Of a stretch of DNA of 33,523 bases, positions 1-9,766 are shown piece by piece. Origin of the DNA: Lysobacterales bacterium UBA5700. Lineage in GTDB: Bacteria; Pseudomonadota; Gammaproteobacteria; Xanthomonadales; Xanthomonadaceae. Numbering within the stretch: position 1 is the stretch's first letter; every line of letters starts with the position of its first letter. Below the pieces are notes generated by a model, which saw nothing but the letters and a program-made list of their open reading frames with translations, was not told the origin of the DNA and ran no database searches. The translations under genes and the position numbers were made by a program. The stretch spans positions 1 to 33,523 of the forward strand of contig DIHI01000063.1 of NCBI GenBank assembly GCA_002420085.1. Direction: 5' to 3'.

Positions 1-3000
1 ACCATCGGCACATCGGCGATGCCCAGTTCGCCGGCATCGCGATCGCCGTTGTCGTTGGCGTCGATGTAGACCGAACCGGCGATGCTGCCGACCAACTCAC
101 CGAAGTCGTTGTCGGTCGAGCCACCCGCCGGCAGATTGACGATCGAGATGACACTGCTGCCCGGCACACCGCCGGCATTGCCCTCGCCGTAACCGACGGG
201 TTGCGTTTCGCAGATCAGGTAATCACGGAATGCAGTGACCCCATCGAAGCGGTAGCCACCCGCTGCATCGGTGACGGTGCTGGCCAGTTCGGTGCCGGTC
301 GCGCAATCGGCACCGAACACCAGACGCACGGTCACCCCCGGAATCCGGACCGTGTCGCTCGGGTCGAGCGCGTTGTTGCGGTCGGCATCGACGTAAACCT
401 GGCCCGAGATCGCAGCGGTCTGGATTTCGCCGAAGTTGAACACCGTGCCGTCCACACCGGAACCGAGGTCGATGTCGGCGATCCGGTCGGTGTCGGCCGC
501 CGGGGTGTCGGCCTGGGCGGTGCAGCCAGTGGCGCAGGCGGCACCGCCAATCAGGCCGGGATTGATCGGGCCATTGATCAGCCCGGTCGGATTGGTCGGC
601 AGGGCCTGCTCCAGGGTGTAGACGGTCAATGGTTCGAGCGCGGTGAACTGATAGGCGCCGCTGGCATCGGTGTTGGTGGTCGCCACCTCGACCCCATTGC
701 CAGCATCGAGCAGGCGCACCGGGGTGCCGGCCACCGGCAGATCGGTGCCGGCCTCGCGGGTGCCATTGCCGTTGACGTCGATGTAGACGAAGCCCGACAG
801 CGTTGGCTGACGCAGTTCCGGGAAGTTGTAATTGCTGCCGGTCTGGGCGGTCGCGACCGGGATGGCGGTGTACTGCGAGTCGCCATTGCCATTGATGCTG
901 GCGGCATAGCTGCCGCCCAGGGTCGGCGAACCGGCACCAGCGGCCGGCGGATCGATCGGGCCATTGCGGAAGCCGGCCGGCTGGGTCTGAGTCAGGGTGT
1001 AACCACTGGCATCAGAAGGTGCCAGGTTATTGAAGGTATAGACGCCCGAGGCATTGCTGTTGGCGGTGCGGTTGACGGCATTGCCGAAGGCGTCGGTGCC
1101 GGTCAGGCGGATCTGCACGCCATTGATGCGCGGCTCACTGGCGGCCGCCTGCGGCGTACCGCCATTGGCGCCGGCCCGATCGCGATCCTGGAAAACGATG
1201 CCGGTCAGTGAGGAACGGGTGATGGCCAGGTTGGCCGTGGTCGTGTTGTTGCCCGGATTGGGATCGACCTGTTCGGTGCTGACCGTGGCAGTGTTGGTGA
1301 CCGTGCCGCCGGCCGGGAAGGTGGTCCAGCGGACCGGCACGATGATCCGCACGCGCCCCCCTGGGGTGACATCGCCGACCGCACAGGTCAGAACCGAGCC
1401 GGCCTGGCTGCATGCGCCACTGCCGTCCGGTGTGGCATCGACCAGGGCCGGACCAGACTTCTGCCAGGTCGCCGCACCCGTCAGGGCGATCCCGGTCGGC
1501 AGGGTATCGACGATGACCGTGCCGGTGCCGGACAGTTGCGAGGCCGCCGCACGATCCAGCGACAGACTGGCGCCGGGACCGTTGTTGACCGCATCGATGA
1601 CCCAGAAATGCGGCTCGAACAGGCTGACGCTGGCCACGCTGGACGGTGCGGCACTGGCCGGATCGGGATCCGGTGTGGCCGTGCTGGCCAGCTTGCTGAC
1701 CGCCAGGTCGGCCCGTGAACGGATCGAGGTGCTCTCGTCGTCAACATCGTTGGCGGGGTTGCTGTCGACTTCGTTGGCGGTGGCGGTCGCGACGTCGGTG
1801 AGGGTGTCGCCGCCGGCCGCCGGCTGCGATTCGTACTGGAAGCGCAGGAACAGTTCGGTGGTACTACCAGCAGCCACGATGCCATCGACATTCGGGCTGA
1901 AACCGACACCGGGCATCAGGCAGTCGAGCGTCAGGGTGGCCGGGCCGACCACCGGATTGCTGCCGGTCGAGATCGAACAGGCCGACACTGCAAACGGACC
2001 GGTCGAAACCGTGCTGTCGCCGATGAAGCGCAGGCTGCGCCCGGCCGGTGGCGAGATCACGTCCTGGACTCGGACATTGGTCGCGACCGACGGCCCCTGG
2101 TTGGTCACCCGGACTCGATACGTGATGGCGTTCTGATTGAAATCGAAGGGGTCGAAGCCGATCGGATCGACCAGATCGGTCTTGTTGGCGATCAGATCGA
2201 CCTGTCCGGCCTCGAAATCGAGCAGCGCGCTCTTCTCGTCGTCGGCAGCACTCGGATCACTGTTGAAATCGAAGCTGCCCAGGGCATCGTTGCCGCTGTT
2301 GCCGCTGGCCAGCGAGAAGGTCGCGGTATTGGCGAAACTGCGCAGCCCCGGACCACTGGCAAAGTTCGGCCGGATCGTCACCAGCATCGCCTCGACCTGC
2401 TGGTTGGCCAGGTTCAGGCTGGGACAGACGATGCTGATCGTGCCGGGCGACGGGTTGCCGGCATTGCTGTAGGACATGCCACCGGCAGTCGAGGTCGCAG
2501 TGATGCCCGGCCCCGGAGTCACGGTGCAGGCGACACTGCCCGGCGTCCGGGTGGCCGAAACCAGCACGAAACCGTTGTCATTGGCCGGCAGGGTGAAGAC
2601 ATCGCTGAAGGTCACCCCCGGCACCGCCGACGGACCATCGTTGCGATAGTCGATCCGGTATTGCGTATCGACCCCGGCCCGGCCAGGGTTGCCCGAGATG
2701 ATCGACTTCGAGGTGGTCTGGACATTGGCGACCCGGTCGATCTGCACCCAGTCCTGAGCGCTGTTGTTGCCGGCATTGGATTCACCGACCGCATCCGGCG
2801 ACAGGCCATCGATGCGCACCTGGGCGGTGTTGCAGAATGCTTGCGGCACCGACGAGCCATTGCACACGGTCGAACCGATCGCACTGCTGTCATTGAGCGG
2901 ACGCTGGACGGTGATGACGATCGTGCGGCTATCGCCCGGTGCAAGCTGGAACCCGGCCACCGAGCGGCAGGTGACCGTCGCTGCGCTGGTGCAGGTGAAG

Positions 3001-4988
3001 CCGGCCGGCACCGACACGCTCGGCACCGGGGTGCGGCCATTGATGAAGCCGGGGATCGGATCGTCCATGACGATGCCACCGGTGGCATTGCTGCCGGTGT
3101 TGGTGATCTCCAGGGTGTAGGTGACGCTGCCCTCGGCGGCGGTGATGACCTTGTCGGCACCGACTGGCGTGCTGGTCTGCTTGCTGATGGTCAGGTCGGC
3201 GCTTTCGTTGGTCGAGCGGGCGGTCGCCCCGGAACAGTCATTGCCCGGCTCCGCGTCCTGATTGGTGCCATCGGCGGTATCGGGCTCACCGCTGCCGCCG
3301 GTGCCGCCGGTGCAGGCGGTATTGGTCAGGGTGCCGGCGGCGATGGCGCGAGTGACGATGGTCAGGGCATTGCCGCCGGACAGGGTCTGGCCGACATTGA
3401 CCGGATACGGGCCATTGAAGGTGCAAAGCACCGATTGGCCCGGCGGCGTGCCGGACACCGCACATGTCCACGGACCGGACGAGGACACGAACTCTTCGCC
3501 GGCCGCCAGGGTGTCGGCGACCTGGACATTGGCGCTGGCCGCCAGCGGACCGTTGTTGCGGACCACGATGGTCGAAGTCATCCGGCTGGCGGTATCTGGA
3601 CCGATGCCGTCCCAGACCGGCACGATCTGCGGGGTCTTGGCCTTGCTTTGCAGCGACAGATCGGCACCGAGCGGCAGCACCGTGAAGGTGACCGTGCCGG
3701 TGTTGTTGCCGGCGACCGGATCGGCCACCGACGAGGTCAGCGTGGCGCTGTTGGTCGCACTCTGCCCGCCCGCCGGCACAGTGGCTGGCGCCAGGGCGGT
3801 GAACTGGATGTCCTCGGTTGCACCAACCGGGAAGCTGGTCCGGGTACAGGTCAGACTGGTCGCACCGACCGTGACCGGGCAGGTCCAGGCCGGGCTGGAT
3901 ATCACGCCGACCAGGGTGAAGCCGGGCGGCAGGGTATCGACCAGAACCGCATCGGCGGCCGGGCTGGGACCGAGGTTGCGCGGACGCAAGGTGAAGGTGA
4001 CCACTTCGGCGGCCACCGCCGGGGCCGGGGTCACGGTCTTGCTGACCGTGAGATCGGCGCCAGGATTGACCACGGTATCGGCGGTCGCGGTGTTGTTGCC
4101 TGGGATCGGATCGGGCGTTGCGCCGGGTCCGGTGGTATCGACGGTGGCGGCATTGGTGATCGTGCCGGAGCCGGCATTGACCCGGGCACGGAAGGTGAAC
4201 TGGGCACTAGCGCCATTGGCCAGGGTGCTGGCACGGGTGGCGGTCAGGGTGCCGCCGGAGGCCGAGAACGTCCAGCCGGCGCCACTGGCACTGCCGGCCA
4301 CGAAGCTGGTGGCGGTCGGCAGGGTGTCGATCACCCGCACCCCGGCGGAATCGCTGGGGCCGAGATTCTCGACCGTGACCGTGTAGGTCACCTCGGCGCC
4401 ACCGACCACCGGGTCAGGCGTTCCGGACTTGCTGATCGTCAGATTGCCGCCACTGGTGACCGTGGTGTTCTGATTGGCCTGATTGTTGGCCGGGTCGGTG
4501 TCTCCCGCGAAGAAACCATCGCCCGCCGGCAACGGCAGGGCGGCAGCCGGTGGGACACCGGTGCCGACCGCACCGCGCAGGGTTACCGTACCGGGGACGG
4601 TGGTGGCGAAACGCAACTCGAAATCGACCGGCGAACCCCCGGCCGGCGGCAATGTGCCGACCAGATCGCCGTGCAGGCACTCGATGCGGGCACCAACGGC
4701 AGTGCAGAACGGCGGAAGACTGACCGGGGTGGTGCCGGCCGGCACATCGTAGATGCTGCGCACGTCGAGCGCGGTGTCGGCATCGGCGTTGAGCAGTTGC
4801 ACCTCGTAGATGATCGTGCCGCCGGCCGGCAGCGGATCGGTAAGGTCATCGCGCAGGAAGCTGTATTGCAGATCGACCGCAAGACTCGGCGAAGCCAGTG
4901 CCAGCAGCAGGGCTGCCAGTGCGAAACGCGCGCGTGCAGGCACCCGCCCGGCCGCAGACGGCCGGCCGGCCATGATATCGAACCGCAT
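1..4988 (-). CDS. Giant secreted DUF11 / SdrD-B repeat protein (3' end outside window)
   Basis: One uninterrupted frame runs from ATG at 4988 to the left edge (1662 codons, no stop). The start is supported by an AGGGGG Shine-Dalgarno about 6 nt upstream. Residues 1-37 form a signal peptide (Arg-rich n-region, Ala/Leu core, cleavage near SPSLA). After that come about eight DUF11/TIGR01451-type repeats of 110-150 residues, recognised by recurring motifs such as YTVTVENLGPS, VRVTNQGPS, VDTLPPGF and DPIPGNNTA (roughly 4880-1250). From about 1235 there are four SdrD-B/Cna-B-like repeats with motifs GFVYIDVNGNGTREAG, GQVYVDADRN and GSVYIDANDNGDRDAGE. Such proteins are exported, calcium-binding-loop-rich surface or matrix proteins. 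The C-terminal anchor or sorting signal cannot be seen. A role in adhesion or a cell-surface layer is inference from the architecture. Adjacent repeats are diverged, so the array is old. Confidence 0.9.
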   Translation of the reverse strand, partial: MRFDIMAGRPSAAGRVPARARFALAALLLALASPSLAVDLQYSFLRDDLTDPLPAGGTIIYEVQLLNADADTALDVRSIYDVPAGTTPVSLPPFCTAVGARIECLHGDLVGTLPPAGGSPVDFELRFATTVPGTVTLRGAVGTGVPPAAALPLPAGDGFFAGDTDPANNQANQNTTVTSGGNLTISKSGTPDPVVGGAEVTYTVTVENLGPSDSAGVRVIDTLPTATSFVAGSASGAGWTFSASGGTLTATRASTLANGASAQFTFRARVNAGSGTITNAATVDTTGPGATPDPIPGNNTATADTVVNPGADLTVSKTVTPAPAVAAEVVTFTLRPRNLGPSPAADAVLVDTLPPGFTLVGVISSPAWTCPVTVGATSLTCTRTSFPVGATEDIQFTALAPATVPAGGQSATNSATLTSSVADPVAGNNTGTVTFTVLPLGADLSLQSKAKTPQIVPVWDGIGPDTASRMTSTIVVRNNGPLAASANVQVADTLAAGEEFVSSSGPWTCAVSGTPPGQSVLCTFNGPYPVNVGQTLSGGNALTIVTRAIAAGTLTNTACTGGTGGSGEPDTADGTNQDAEPGNDCSGATARSTNESADLTISKQTSTPVGADKVITAAEGSVTYTLEITNTGSNATGGIVMDDPIPGFINGRTPVPSVSVPAGFTCTSAATVTCRSVAGFQLAPGDSRTIVITVQRPLNDSSAIGSTVCNGSSVPQAFCNTAQVRIDGLSPDAVGESNAGNNSAQDWVQIDRVANVQTTSKSIISGNPGRAGVDTQYRIDYRNDGPSAVPGVTFSDVFTLPANDNGFVLVSATRTPGSVACTVTPGPGITATSTAGGMSYSNAGNPSPGTISIVCPSLNLANQQVEAMLVTIRPNFASGPGLRSFANTATFSLASGNSGNDALGSFDFNSDPSAADDEKSALLDFEAGQVDLIANKTDLVDPIGFDPFDFNQNAITYRVRVTNQGPSVATNVRVQDVISPPAGRSLRFIGDSTVSTGPFAVSACSISTGSNPVVGPATLTLDCLMPGVGFSPNVDGIVAAGSTTELFLRFQYESQPAAGGDTLTDVATATANEVDSNPANDVDDESTSIRSRADLAVSKLASTATPDPDPASAAPSSVASVSLFEPHFWVIDAVNNGPGASLSLDRAAASQLSGTGTVIVDTLPTGIALTGAATWQKSGPALVDATPDGSGACSQAGSVLTCAVGDVTPGGRVRIIVPVRWTTFPAGGTVTNTATVSTEQVDPNPGNNTTTANLAITRSSLTGIVFQDRDRAGANGGTPQAAASEPRINGVQIRLTGTDAFGNAVNRTANSNASGVYTFNNLAPSDASGYTLTQTQPAGFRNGPIDPPAAGAGSPTLGGSYAASINGNGDSQYTAIPVATAQTGSNYNFPELRQPTLSGFVYIDVNGNGTREAGTDLPVAGTPVRLLDAGNGVEVATTNTDASGAYQFTALEPLTVYTLEQALPTNPTGLINGPINPGLIGGAACATGCTAQADTPAADTDRIADIDLGSGVDGTVFNFGEIQTAAISGQVYVDADRNNALDPSDTVRIPGVTVRLVFGADCATGTELASTVTDAAGGYRFDGVTAFRDYLICETQPVGYGEGNAGGVPGSSVISIVNLPAGGSTDNDFGELVGSIAGSVYIDANDNGDRDAGELGIADVPM

Positions 4989-5229
4989 GTTGTCCCCCTG
5001 TGGCCTTTCCGGCCCTATCACGTTCTTTGCAGCGCTCGGAAGCCTAACAAATGAGACGCCCATCCCACAAGTTGAAATTCCAACCCGCCGGCACCCGGCA
5101 CCGCACGCCGTCACCCACCCGGCCGTGCGTCTCGCACGGTGCGACTGCCCGGACCTATAAAACGGTCCCGACCCGATCGGCGGCGTACACTGGCCTGCCG
5201 GGGTCGAAATCGTCTTGCGAGGTCGGACC
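4989..5229. promoter_or_regulatory. Divergent intergenic region, DUF11 protein / Y-family polymerase
   Basis: This gap of 241 nt must hold the promoters of both divergent genes. An imperfect palindrome (GTTG AAATTC CAAC) lies at 5069-5082. On the plus strand a TATAAA hexamer at 5156-5161 could be a -10 element for the polymerase, but no good -35 lies 16-18 nt upstream. No LexA-like palindrome was recognised. The region is AT-richer than its flanks, as expected of a promoter region. Confidence 0.35.
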
Positions 5230-6642
5230 GTGACGCTGCGCTACCTGTTTGTCGATTTCAATTCCTACTTCGCCTCGGTCGAGCAGCAGGACGACATCGC
5301 CCTGCGCGGGCATCCGGTCGGGGTGGTGCCGGTGTTGGCCGAAACCACCTGCTGCATCGCCGCCAGCATCGAAGCCAAGCGCTTCGGCGTGAAGACCGGA
5401 ACCCTGGTGCGCGATGCCCGCCGACTGTGCCCGGGCATCACCATCGTCCCGGCCCGGCCGCATCGCTATGTCGAATACCACCATCGCTTGATCGCCGCCA
5501 TCGAGCGCTGCATCCCGATCAGCAAGGTCGGCTCGATCGACGAAGTGGCCTGCCGGCTGATCGGCCGTGAGCGCCAGCGCCAACGCGCTGAGCGGATCGC
5601 CACCGAAATCAAGACCGCCGTGTCCGAGACCGGCGACTGGCTGCGCTGCTCGATCGGCATCGCACCCAATGCTTTCCTGGCCAAGACCGCCTCGGACATG
5701 CAGAAACCCGATGGCCTGGTGGTGCTGGAACAGGCCGACCTGCCGCAGGCACTGTTCAGTCTGGACCTGAGCGACCTGTGCGGCATTGGGCCGGCCATGC
5801 TGGCACGCCTGCACGCGGCGGGCATCGACAGCATCGCGCGACTGTGCAGCGCACCCCGGCATCGGCTGCGCCGCATCTGGGGTGGCATCGAGGGCGAACG
5901 CTTCCACGCCCGATTGCACGGTGAGGACATTCCCGACACCCCGACCCAGCGCAGTTCAGTCGGTCATTCGCACGTATTGCCGCCGCATCTGCGCAACCGT
6001 GCCGGCGCCGATGCCGTGCTCAAGAAGCTGCTGCTCAAAGCAGCCATGCGCCTGCGCAGCTACGGCATGCTGGCCGGCATGCTGCACGTGAAGGTACGCT
6101 GTCTCGGCGCAGCGTCCTGGCAGGCTCGGGTCGAATTCGACCACGGCGACGACAGCCGCGCCCTGCTGCACCGCTTGAATGCCCTGATCGCCGACCGCCC
6201 GGACCCTGCCCCGCCACTGTCGGTGTCGGTCGTACTCGGCCGCCTGCTGGCGCGCGAACAGAGCAGCGGCAACCTGTTCGACAGCGCCGACGAAGCACGG
6301 GCACGCGCGCTCAACACCACCCTCGACCGCATCAATGGCAAGTACGGATTGAACAAGATCTACTTTGCTGGCGCTCAGGATGCACTCGACAGCGCACCGA
6401 TGCGCATCCCGTTCAGCCATATTCCCGATCTCGCCAGCGAGGAAGAGGCCGACCGGAACGAGCTTTGGCTGCAACGCATCCGCCAGACCCGCGCCCTGGT
6501 CGAAGCCGAGCATCGACGGCGTGACGGCCAAGCCCAACGATCCCGCTCGAACAGCAATCGCAGCACCGGCAGCCGTCCAGCCACCGATCCATCGCAGTCC
6601 GAGCGACCGCCAGAATCCCACCGACCGACTGGTCGGCAGTGA
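5230..6642 (+). CDS. Y-family (UmuC/ImpB-like) translesion DNA polymerase
   Basis: Translesion polymerase copying damaged DNA. I chose GTG at 5230 (470 residues): GAGG lies 7 nt upstream and the palm motif then begins at the usual distance; an in-frame TTG at 5215 is a weaker alternative. The Y-family metal ligands are present: Asp9 in VDFNSYFASVEQ, and Asp104-Glu105 in GSIDEVACRL. A helix-hairpin-helix follows near 180-205 (LCGIGPAMLARLHAAGI). A little-finger domain follows, then a UmuC-like segment: QSSGNLFD at 344-351, resembling a degenerate beta-clamp motif, followed by LDRINGKYG. The last 40 or so residues are Ser/Arg/Pro-rich and probably disordered. It differs from standard DinB in the palm (FNSYFASVEQ rather than DCFFAAVE). 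No imuA/dnaE2 or umuD neighbour is seen, so it stands alone. Confidence 0.9.
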   Translation: MTLRYLFVDFNSYFASVEQQDDIALRGHPVGVVPVLAETTCCIAASIEAKRFGVKTGTLVRDARRLCPGITIVPARPHRYVEYHHRLIAAIERCIPISKVGSIDEVACRLIGRERQRQRAERIATEIKTAVSETGDWLRCSIGIAPNAFLAKTASDMQKPDGLVVLEQADLPQALFSLDLSDLCGIGPAMLARLHAAGIDSIARLCSAPRHRLRRIWGGIEGERFHARLHGEDIPDTPTQRSSVGHSHVLPPHLRNRAGADAVLKKLLLKAAMRLRSYGMLAGMLHVKVRCLGAASWQARVEFDHGDDSRALLHRLNALIADRPDPAPPLSVSVVLGRLLAREQSSGNLFDSADEARARALNTTLDRINGKYGLNKIYFAGAQDALDSAPMRIPFSHIPDLASEEEADRNELWLQRIRQTRALVEAEHRRRDGQAQRSRSNSNRSTGSRPATDPSQSERPPESHRPTGRQ

Positions 6643-6673
6643 CCGTCGCCAGCGATCCTCACAGGCACACGTG

Positions 6674-6701
6674 AAAAAGGCCGCCGGTTGCCCGGCGGCC
6701 C
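6674..6701 (-). terminator. Intrinsic terminator of the TonB-dependent receptor gene
   Basis: A perfect 9-bp stem (GGCCGCCGG 6679-6687 / CCGGCGGCC 6692-6700) with a 4-nt loop is followed, reading on the minus strand, by five T (6674-6678). It starts 45 nt past the receptor stop codon. Outer GTGAA/TTCAC arms (6671-6675 and 6708-6712) could lengthen the stem. On the plus strand there is no T run, so it is a weak terminator for the polymerase gene at best. Confidence 0.85.
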
Positions 6702-6745
6702 TTGTGGTTCACGCTCCAAGGGTCGGGTCGTTCAGACCGCGACCA

Positions 6746-9604
6746 TCAGAACTTGGCCGAAGCGCGCAGGTACCAGACCTGACCCGGCAGGTCGAAGGTC
6801 GAGGCATCCAGTCCGTTCAGCGAGCACGAGAAGCACAGCGGCGGATCCTTGTCGAAGGCGTTGTTCAGGCCAGCGGTCAGGTTGACACCCCGCCACAGAT
6901 CCAGACGATAGCCGACCTGGAAGTCGTGGTAGGTGGTCGAGCCGAGCGTGTTGGTGCCTTCGGCATCGTTGCTGCACAGGCCGAGACCGACGAAATCGGA
7001 GCAGTCTTCGGTCAGGCTGTCGATGTGGCGAACGGTCCAGGCAGCCGAGAAGGCATCCAGCGTCCACTCGACGCTGAGCGAGGAGGTCCACTCCGGGATG
7101 GCGCTGTCGTTGACTTCCACACCGACGCCGTTGGGCTGACGGATGCCGTTGGCACCAACTGCCGTGTAGCTCTCGACGATGGTGTTCTGCCAACTGACGT
7201 TCAAGCGACCCCAACTGAACTCGGGCGAGACCCAGAAGATGTCGGCATCCCAGCCATCGGTGGTGATCTCACCGAGGTTGGTCAGACGGTTGTTGAAGCC
7301 GTTGATGTCGCCGGTGACCGCACGGGTGATGCCCTGACAGAAGGTCGGGTCGAGGGTCTGAACGCACAGGTCGAGCTGGGTCTGGGCGTCGATGGCCTGG
7401 ATGGCGCCGTCGAGCTCATGACGATACCAGGTGAATTCGATGTCCAGACGGTCGGCCCAGGACGAGCCGGTGGCGAAACCGGGGCTCCAGACGAAACCGG
7501 CGGTGTAGCTGTCGGAGGTTTCGGCGTCGAGCTGGTTGTTGCCGCCCGTGGTGATCGAGATCTGCGGGTTGGGCTGGGCGAATCCGGCAGGGACGCCCAG
7601 GGCCGCGCAGTTGGCCCGAATGCCGGGGTTGGTGGCGTTGCTGCACGGATCGGTGATGGTCGCGTCGAAGCGGCTGTCGGAACCGAACAATTCGCCGATC
7701 GACGGTGCCCGGAAGCCCTCGGCGAAGGTGCCGCGAATCAGCAGTTCGTCGTTGACCTGCCAGCGCAGACCGATCTTGTTGGTGAAGTCGTCACCGAAAG
7801 TCGAGTAGTCGGAATACCGGCTGGCCAGACTGAGGTCGATCCGTTCGGCCAACGGCAGGTCGGCCAACAGCGGGACGTTCAGTTCCAGATAGGCTTCATC
7901 GACATCGAAGCTGCCATCGGTCGGCAGGGCCGGAACACCATTGGACTCGCCGGCCACGATCAGCGCGTCGGGACGGAAGAAGCCGTCCTGGCTGCGGTGC
8001 TCGTAACCGACCGCGAACGACAGGGCGCCGGCCGGCAGGTCGAACAGGTCACCGGACAGGTTGGCGGTGAACATCTCCAGATTGTTCTCGCTGACATCGG
8101 TCAGGGTCGGCTGGATGAAGTCGAGCATCTGCCGGGTCAGGGTACCCGCGCCGCCGAACAGATTGATCGGCACGCACGGTGCGGTGCAGTTGGCGACCGG
8201 GCCCAGGCCCTGGGCGATACGGGCCAGGTTGTAGCTGCCGAACGTGGTCTGCTTGGCCTCGTTCTCGCCACGGACATAGTTGGCATCCCAGAAGTAGGTG
8301 CGCTCGCCGAGGTCGAAGCTGCCTTCCAGACCGGTGGCGAAGTAGATGGTCTCGACATCCTGCTCGAAGATGCGCGGGCCGCCTTCGACCGGACGCCGAC
8401 CGAGCAGGAAGAAGTTCTGGCCAGAAACCAGATCGACACCGAACGGGTTGAACGGATTGGTCCGGGAGATCACGATCTCGTCGGCCAGCGGGTTGCCGGT
8501 GCCGGCTGCGGGACCGAGGAAGATCGGCTCGGGGGCGGCCTGGTTGACCGACTCGCGCTCGGTGTAGGAGAACCGGGCATACCAGCGCACCGACGGGGCG
8601 AACTCGTAATCGACCTTGGCGAACAGGTTCTCGCGCTGGTTCGGGGTCAGCAGCAGGTTGAACGGCGAGAAGTTGAACCGGTTGGCGCTGGTGAACGGGA
8701 TGAAGTCGTTCGGGAAGTTGACGCCACCGGGGAAGCTGCTGCCGTTCGGAGTGGTGACATTGCAGGTGCCGCCCGGGCACAACGCCGGGTTGTTGCCCGG
8801 ATCGGTGAAGATGAAGCGTCCGCTCGGGGTGCCGGAACTGCCGAACGCCACGCCGGTGCCGGGCACCGGGAAGCGCGACTGCTCGCGTGCCGCCGAGCTG
8901 ATCCGCTTCTGCTCGACGAAGCTGGCCGCGAAGAAGAAGTCGAGCTTGTCGGCCTGACCGCCGATGCTGAAGTCATAGCTCTGAGTCTCGCCGCCGCCCT
9001 TGTCGAACTCACCGTACTGGGCGTTGATCTCGGCGCCTTCGACATTGCGCTTGGTGATGATGTTGACCACACCACCGATCGCGTCCGAACCGTACAGGGT
9101 GGAGGCACCGTCTTCCAGCACTTCGATGCGATCGACCGCAGCCAGCGGGATGGTGTTGAGATCGACGGCGGTGGACACGCCGGATGCCGAGGACTCGTTG
9201 ACCCAACGCACGCCATCGACCAGCACCAGCACGCGCTTGGAGCCGAGATGACGCAGATCGACCGTGGTCGAACCGGCGCCGACGCCGCCGCCATCAGGCG
9301 GGAAGCCGAAGTTGCCGGATGAATTGAACTTGGTGTTGAGCGACGAACCCGATGCGGTGAGTTGCTGGAGCACGTCACCGATCGAGGTCAGACCGGTGCG
9401 CTCGATCTGCTCGCGACTGACCACCTGGACCGGGGACAGACCTTCGATCTCGGCCTTCTTGATGCGCGAACCGGTGACCTCGATGCGATCGAGGGTGGCG
9501 GCCGAGTCCTGGTCCTGGGCGATGGCGTAGCTGCCGACGGGCAGTAAACCGGCCAGCAGAGCGACGCGCACGGCGACGCTCAGCGGCGAAAGACGCTTGC
9601 TCAT
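6746..9604 (-). CDS. TonB-dependent outer-membrane receptor
   Basis: Outer-membrane gated channel importing an unknown substrate with energy from TonB-ExbBD. 952 residues. The ATG has a near-perfect AAGGAGG (9611-9617) 6 nt upstream. Residues 1-29 are a signal peptide ending SYAIA. A TonB-box-like stretch ([12 protein letters not shown]) precedes the plug domain (about 45-165), which shows the motifs [46 protein letters not shown] and GGVVNIITK. The rest is the 22-strand barrel, ending in the expected aromatic residue (YLRASAKF). It is of the long Xanthomonadales-type receptor class. It lies alone: neither neighbour (polymerase, TSUP permease) points to a substrate, so iron-siderophore, carbohydrate or peptide ligands all remain possible. 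Confidence 0.95.
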   Translation of the reverse strand: MSKRLSPLSVAVRVALLAGLLPVGSYAIAQDQDSAATLDRIEVTGSRIKKAEIEGLSPVQVVSREQIERTGLTSIGDVLQQLTASGSSLNTKFNSSGNFGFPPDGGGVGAGSTTVDLRHLGSKRVLVLVDGVRWVNESSASGVSTAVDLNTIPLAAVDRIEVLEDGASTLYGSDAIGGVVNIITKRNVEGAEINAQYGEFDKGGGETQSYDFSIGGQADKLDFFFAASFVEQKRISSAAREQSRFPVPGTGVAFGSSGTPSGRFIFTDPGNNPALCPGGTCNVTTPNGSSFPGGVNFPNDFIPFTSANRFNFSPFNLLLTPNQRENLFAKVDYEFAPSVRWYARFSYTERESVNQAAPEPIFLGPAAGTGNPLADEIVISRTNPFNPFGVDLVSGQNFFLLGRRPVEGGPRIFEQDVETIYFATGLEGSFDLGERTYFWDANYVRGENEAKQTTFGSYNLARIAQGLGPVANCTAPCVPINLFGGAGTLTRQMLDFIQPTLTDVSENNLEMFTANLSGDLFDLPAGALSFAVGYEHRSQDGFFRPDALIVAGESNGVPALPTDGSFDVDEAYLELNVPLLADLPLAERIDLSLASRYSDYSTFGDDFTNKIGLRWQVNDELLIRGTFAEGFRAPSIGELFGSDSRFDATITDPCSNATNPGIRANCAALGVPAGFAQPNPQISITTGGNNQLDAETSDSYTAGFVWSPGFATGSSWADRLDIEFTWYRHELDGAIQAIDAQTQLDLCVQTLDPTFCQGITRAVTGDINGFNNRLTNLGEITTDGWDADIFWVSPEFSWGRLNVSWQNTIVESYTAVGANGIRQPNGVGVEVNDSAIPEWTSSLSVEWTLDAFSAAWTVRHIDSLTEDCSDFVGLGLCSNDAEGTNTLGSTTYHDFQVGYRLDLWRGVNLTAGLNNAFDKDPPLCFSCSLNGLDASTFDLPGQVWYLRASAKF

Positions 9605-9766
9605 GTGAATCCTCCTTGCAAGGGCGCCGGACCGATTCCGGCGTTAACGATAATGTAACGCTTCTGCTGGGGTCGGGTCACGTTCGTGAAGACCCCGCAG
9701 CCGGCATTCTCGCATCCCGGCAACGGTTTCGACCCGTCCGAAACGTAACGCCGACCCCAGATCCGA
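9605..9766 (-). promoter_or_regulatory. Receptor gene upstream region with inverted repeats
   Basis: This gap holds the receptor promoter and the end of the TSUP transcript. GCGTTA (9641-9646) and TAACGC (9656-9661) form an inverted repeat with a 9-nt spacer just upstream of the receptor Shine-Dalgarno, overlapping a minus-strand TACATT that could be a -10. CTGGGGTCGG (9667-9676) recurs inverted at 9751-9760. A small GTTTCG/CGAAAC hairpin (9726-9731/9739-9744) sits past the TSUP stop and may help end that transcript. Functions are guesses from position. Confidence 0.35.

Noticed and set aside
2661..5054. 797-residue plus-strand open frame opposite the DUF11 protein
   Set aside because: Antisense shadow of a GC-rich repeat gene: Gly/Arg/Ala-rich with no domain, while the minus-strand frame has a signal peptide, Shine-Dalgarno and clear repeats.
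5156..5161. TATAAA as a confident polymerase promoter
   Set aside because: No acceptable -35 hexamer at the right distance; kept only as a note in the intergenic entry.
6365..9322. 985-residue plus-strand open frame opposite the TonB-dependent receptor
   Set aside because: Shadow of the receptor: it begins inside the polymerase gene and has no recognisable motif.
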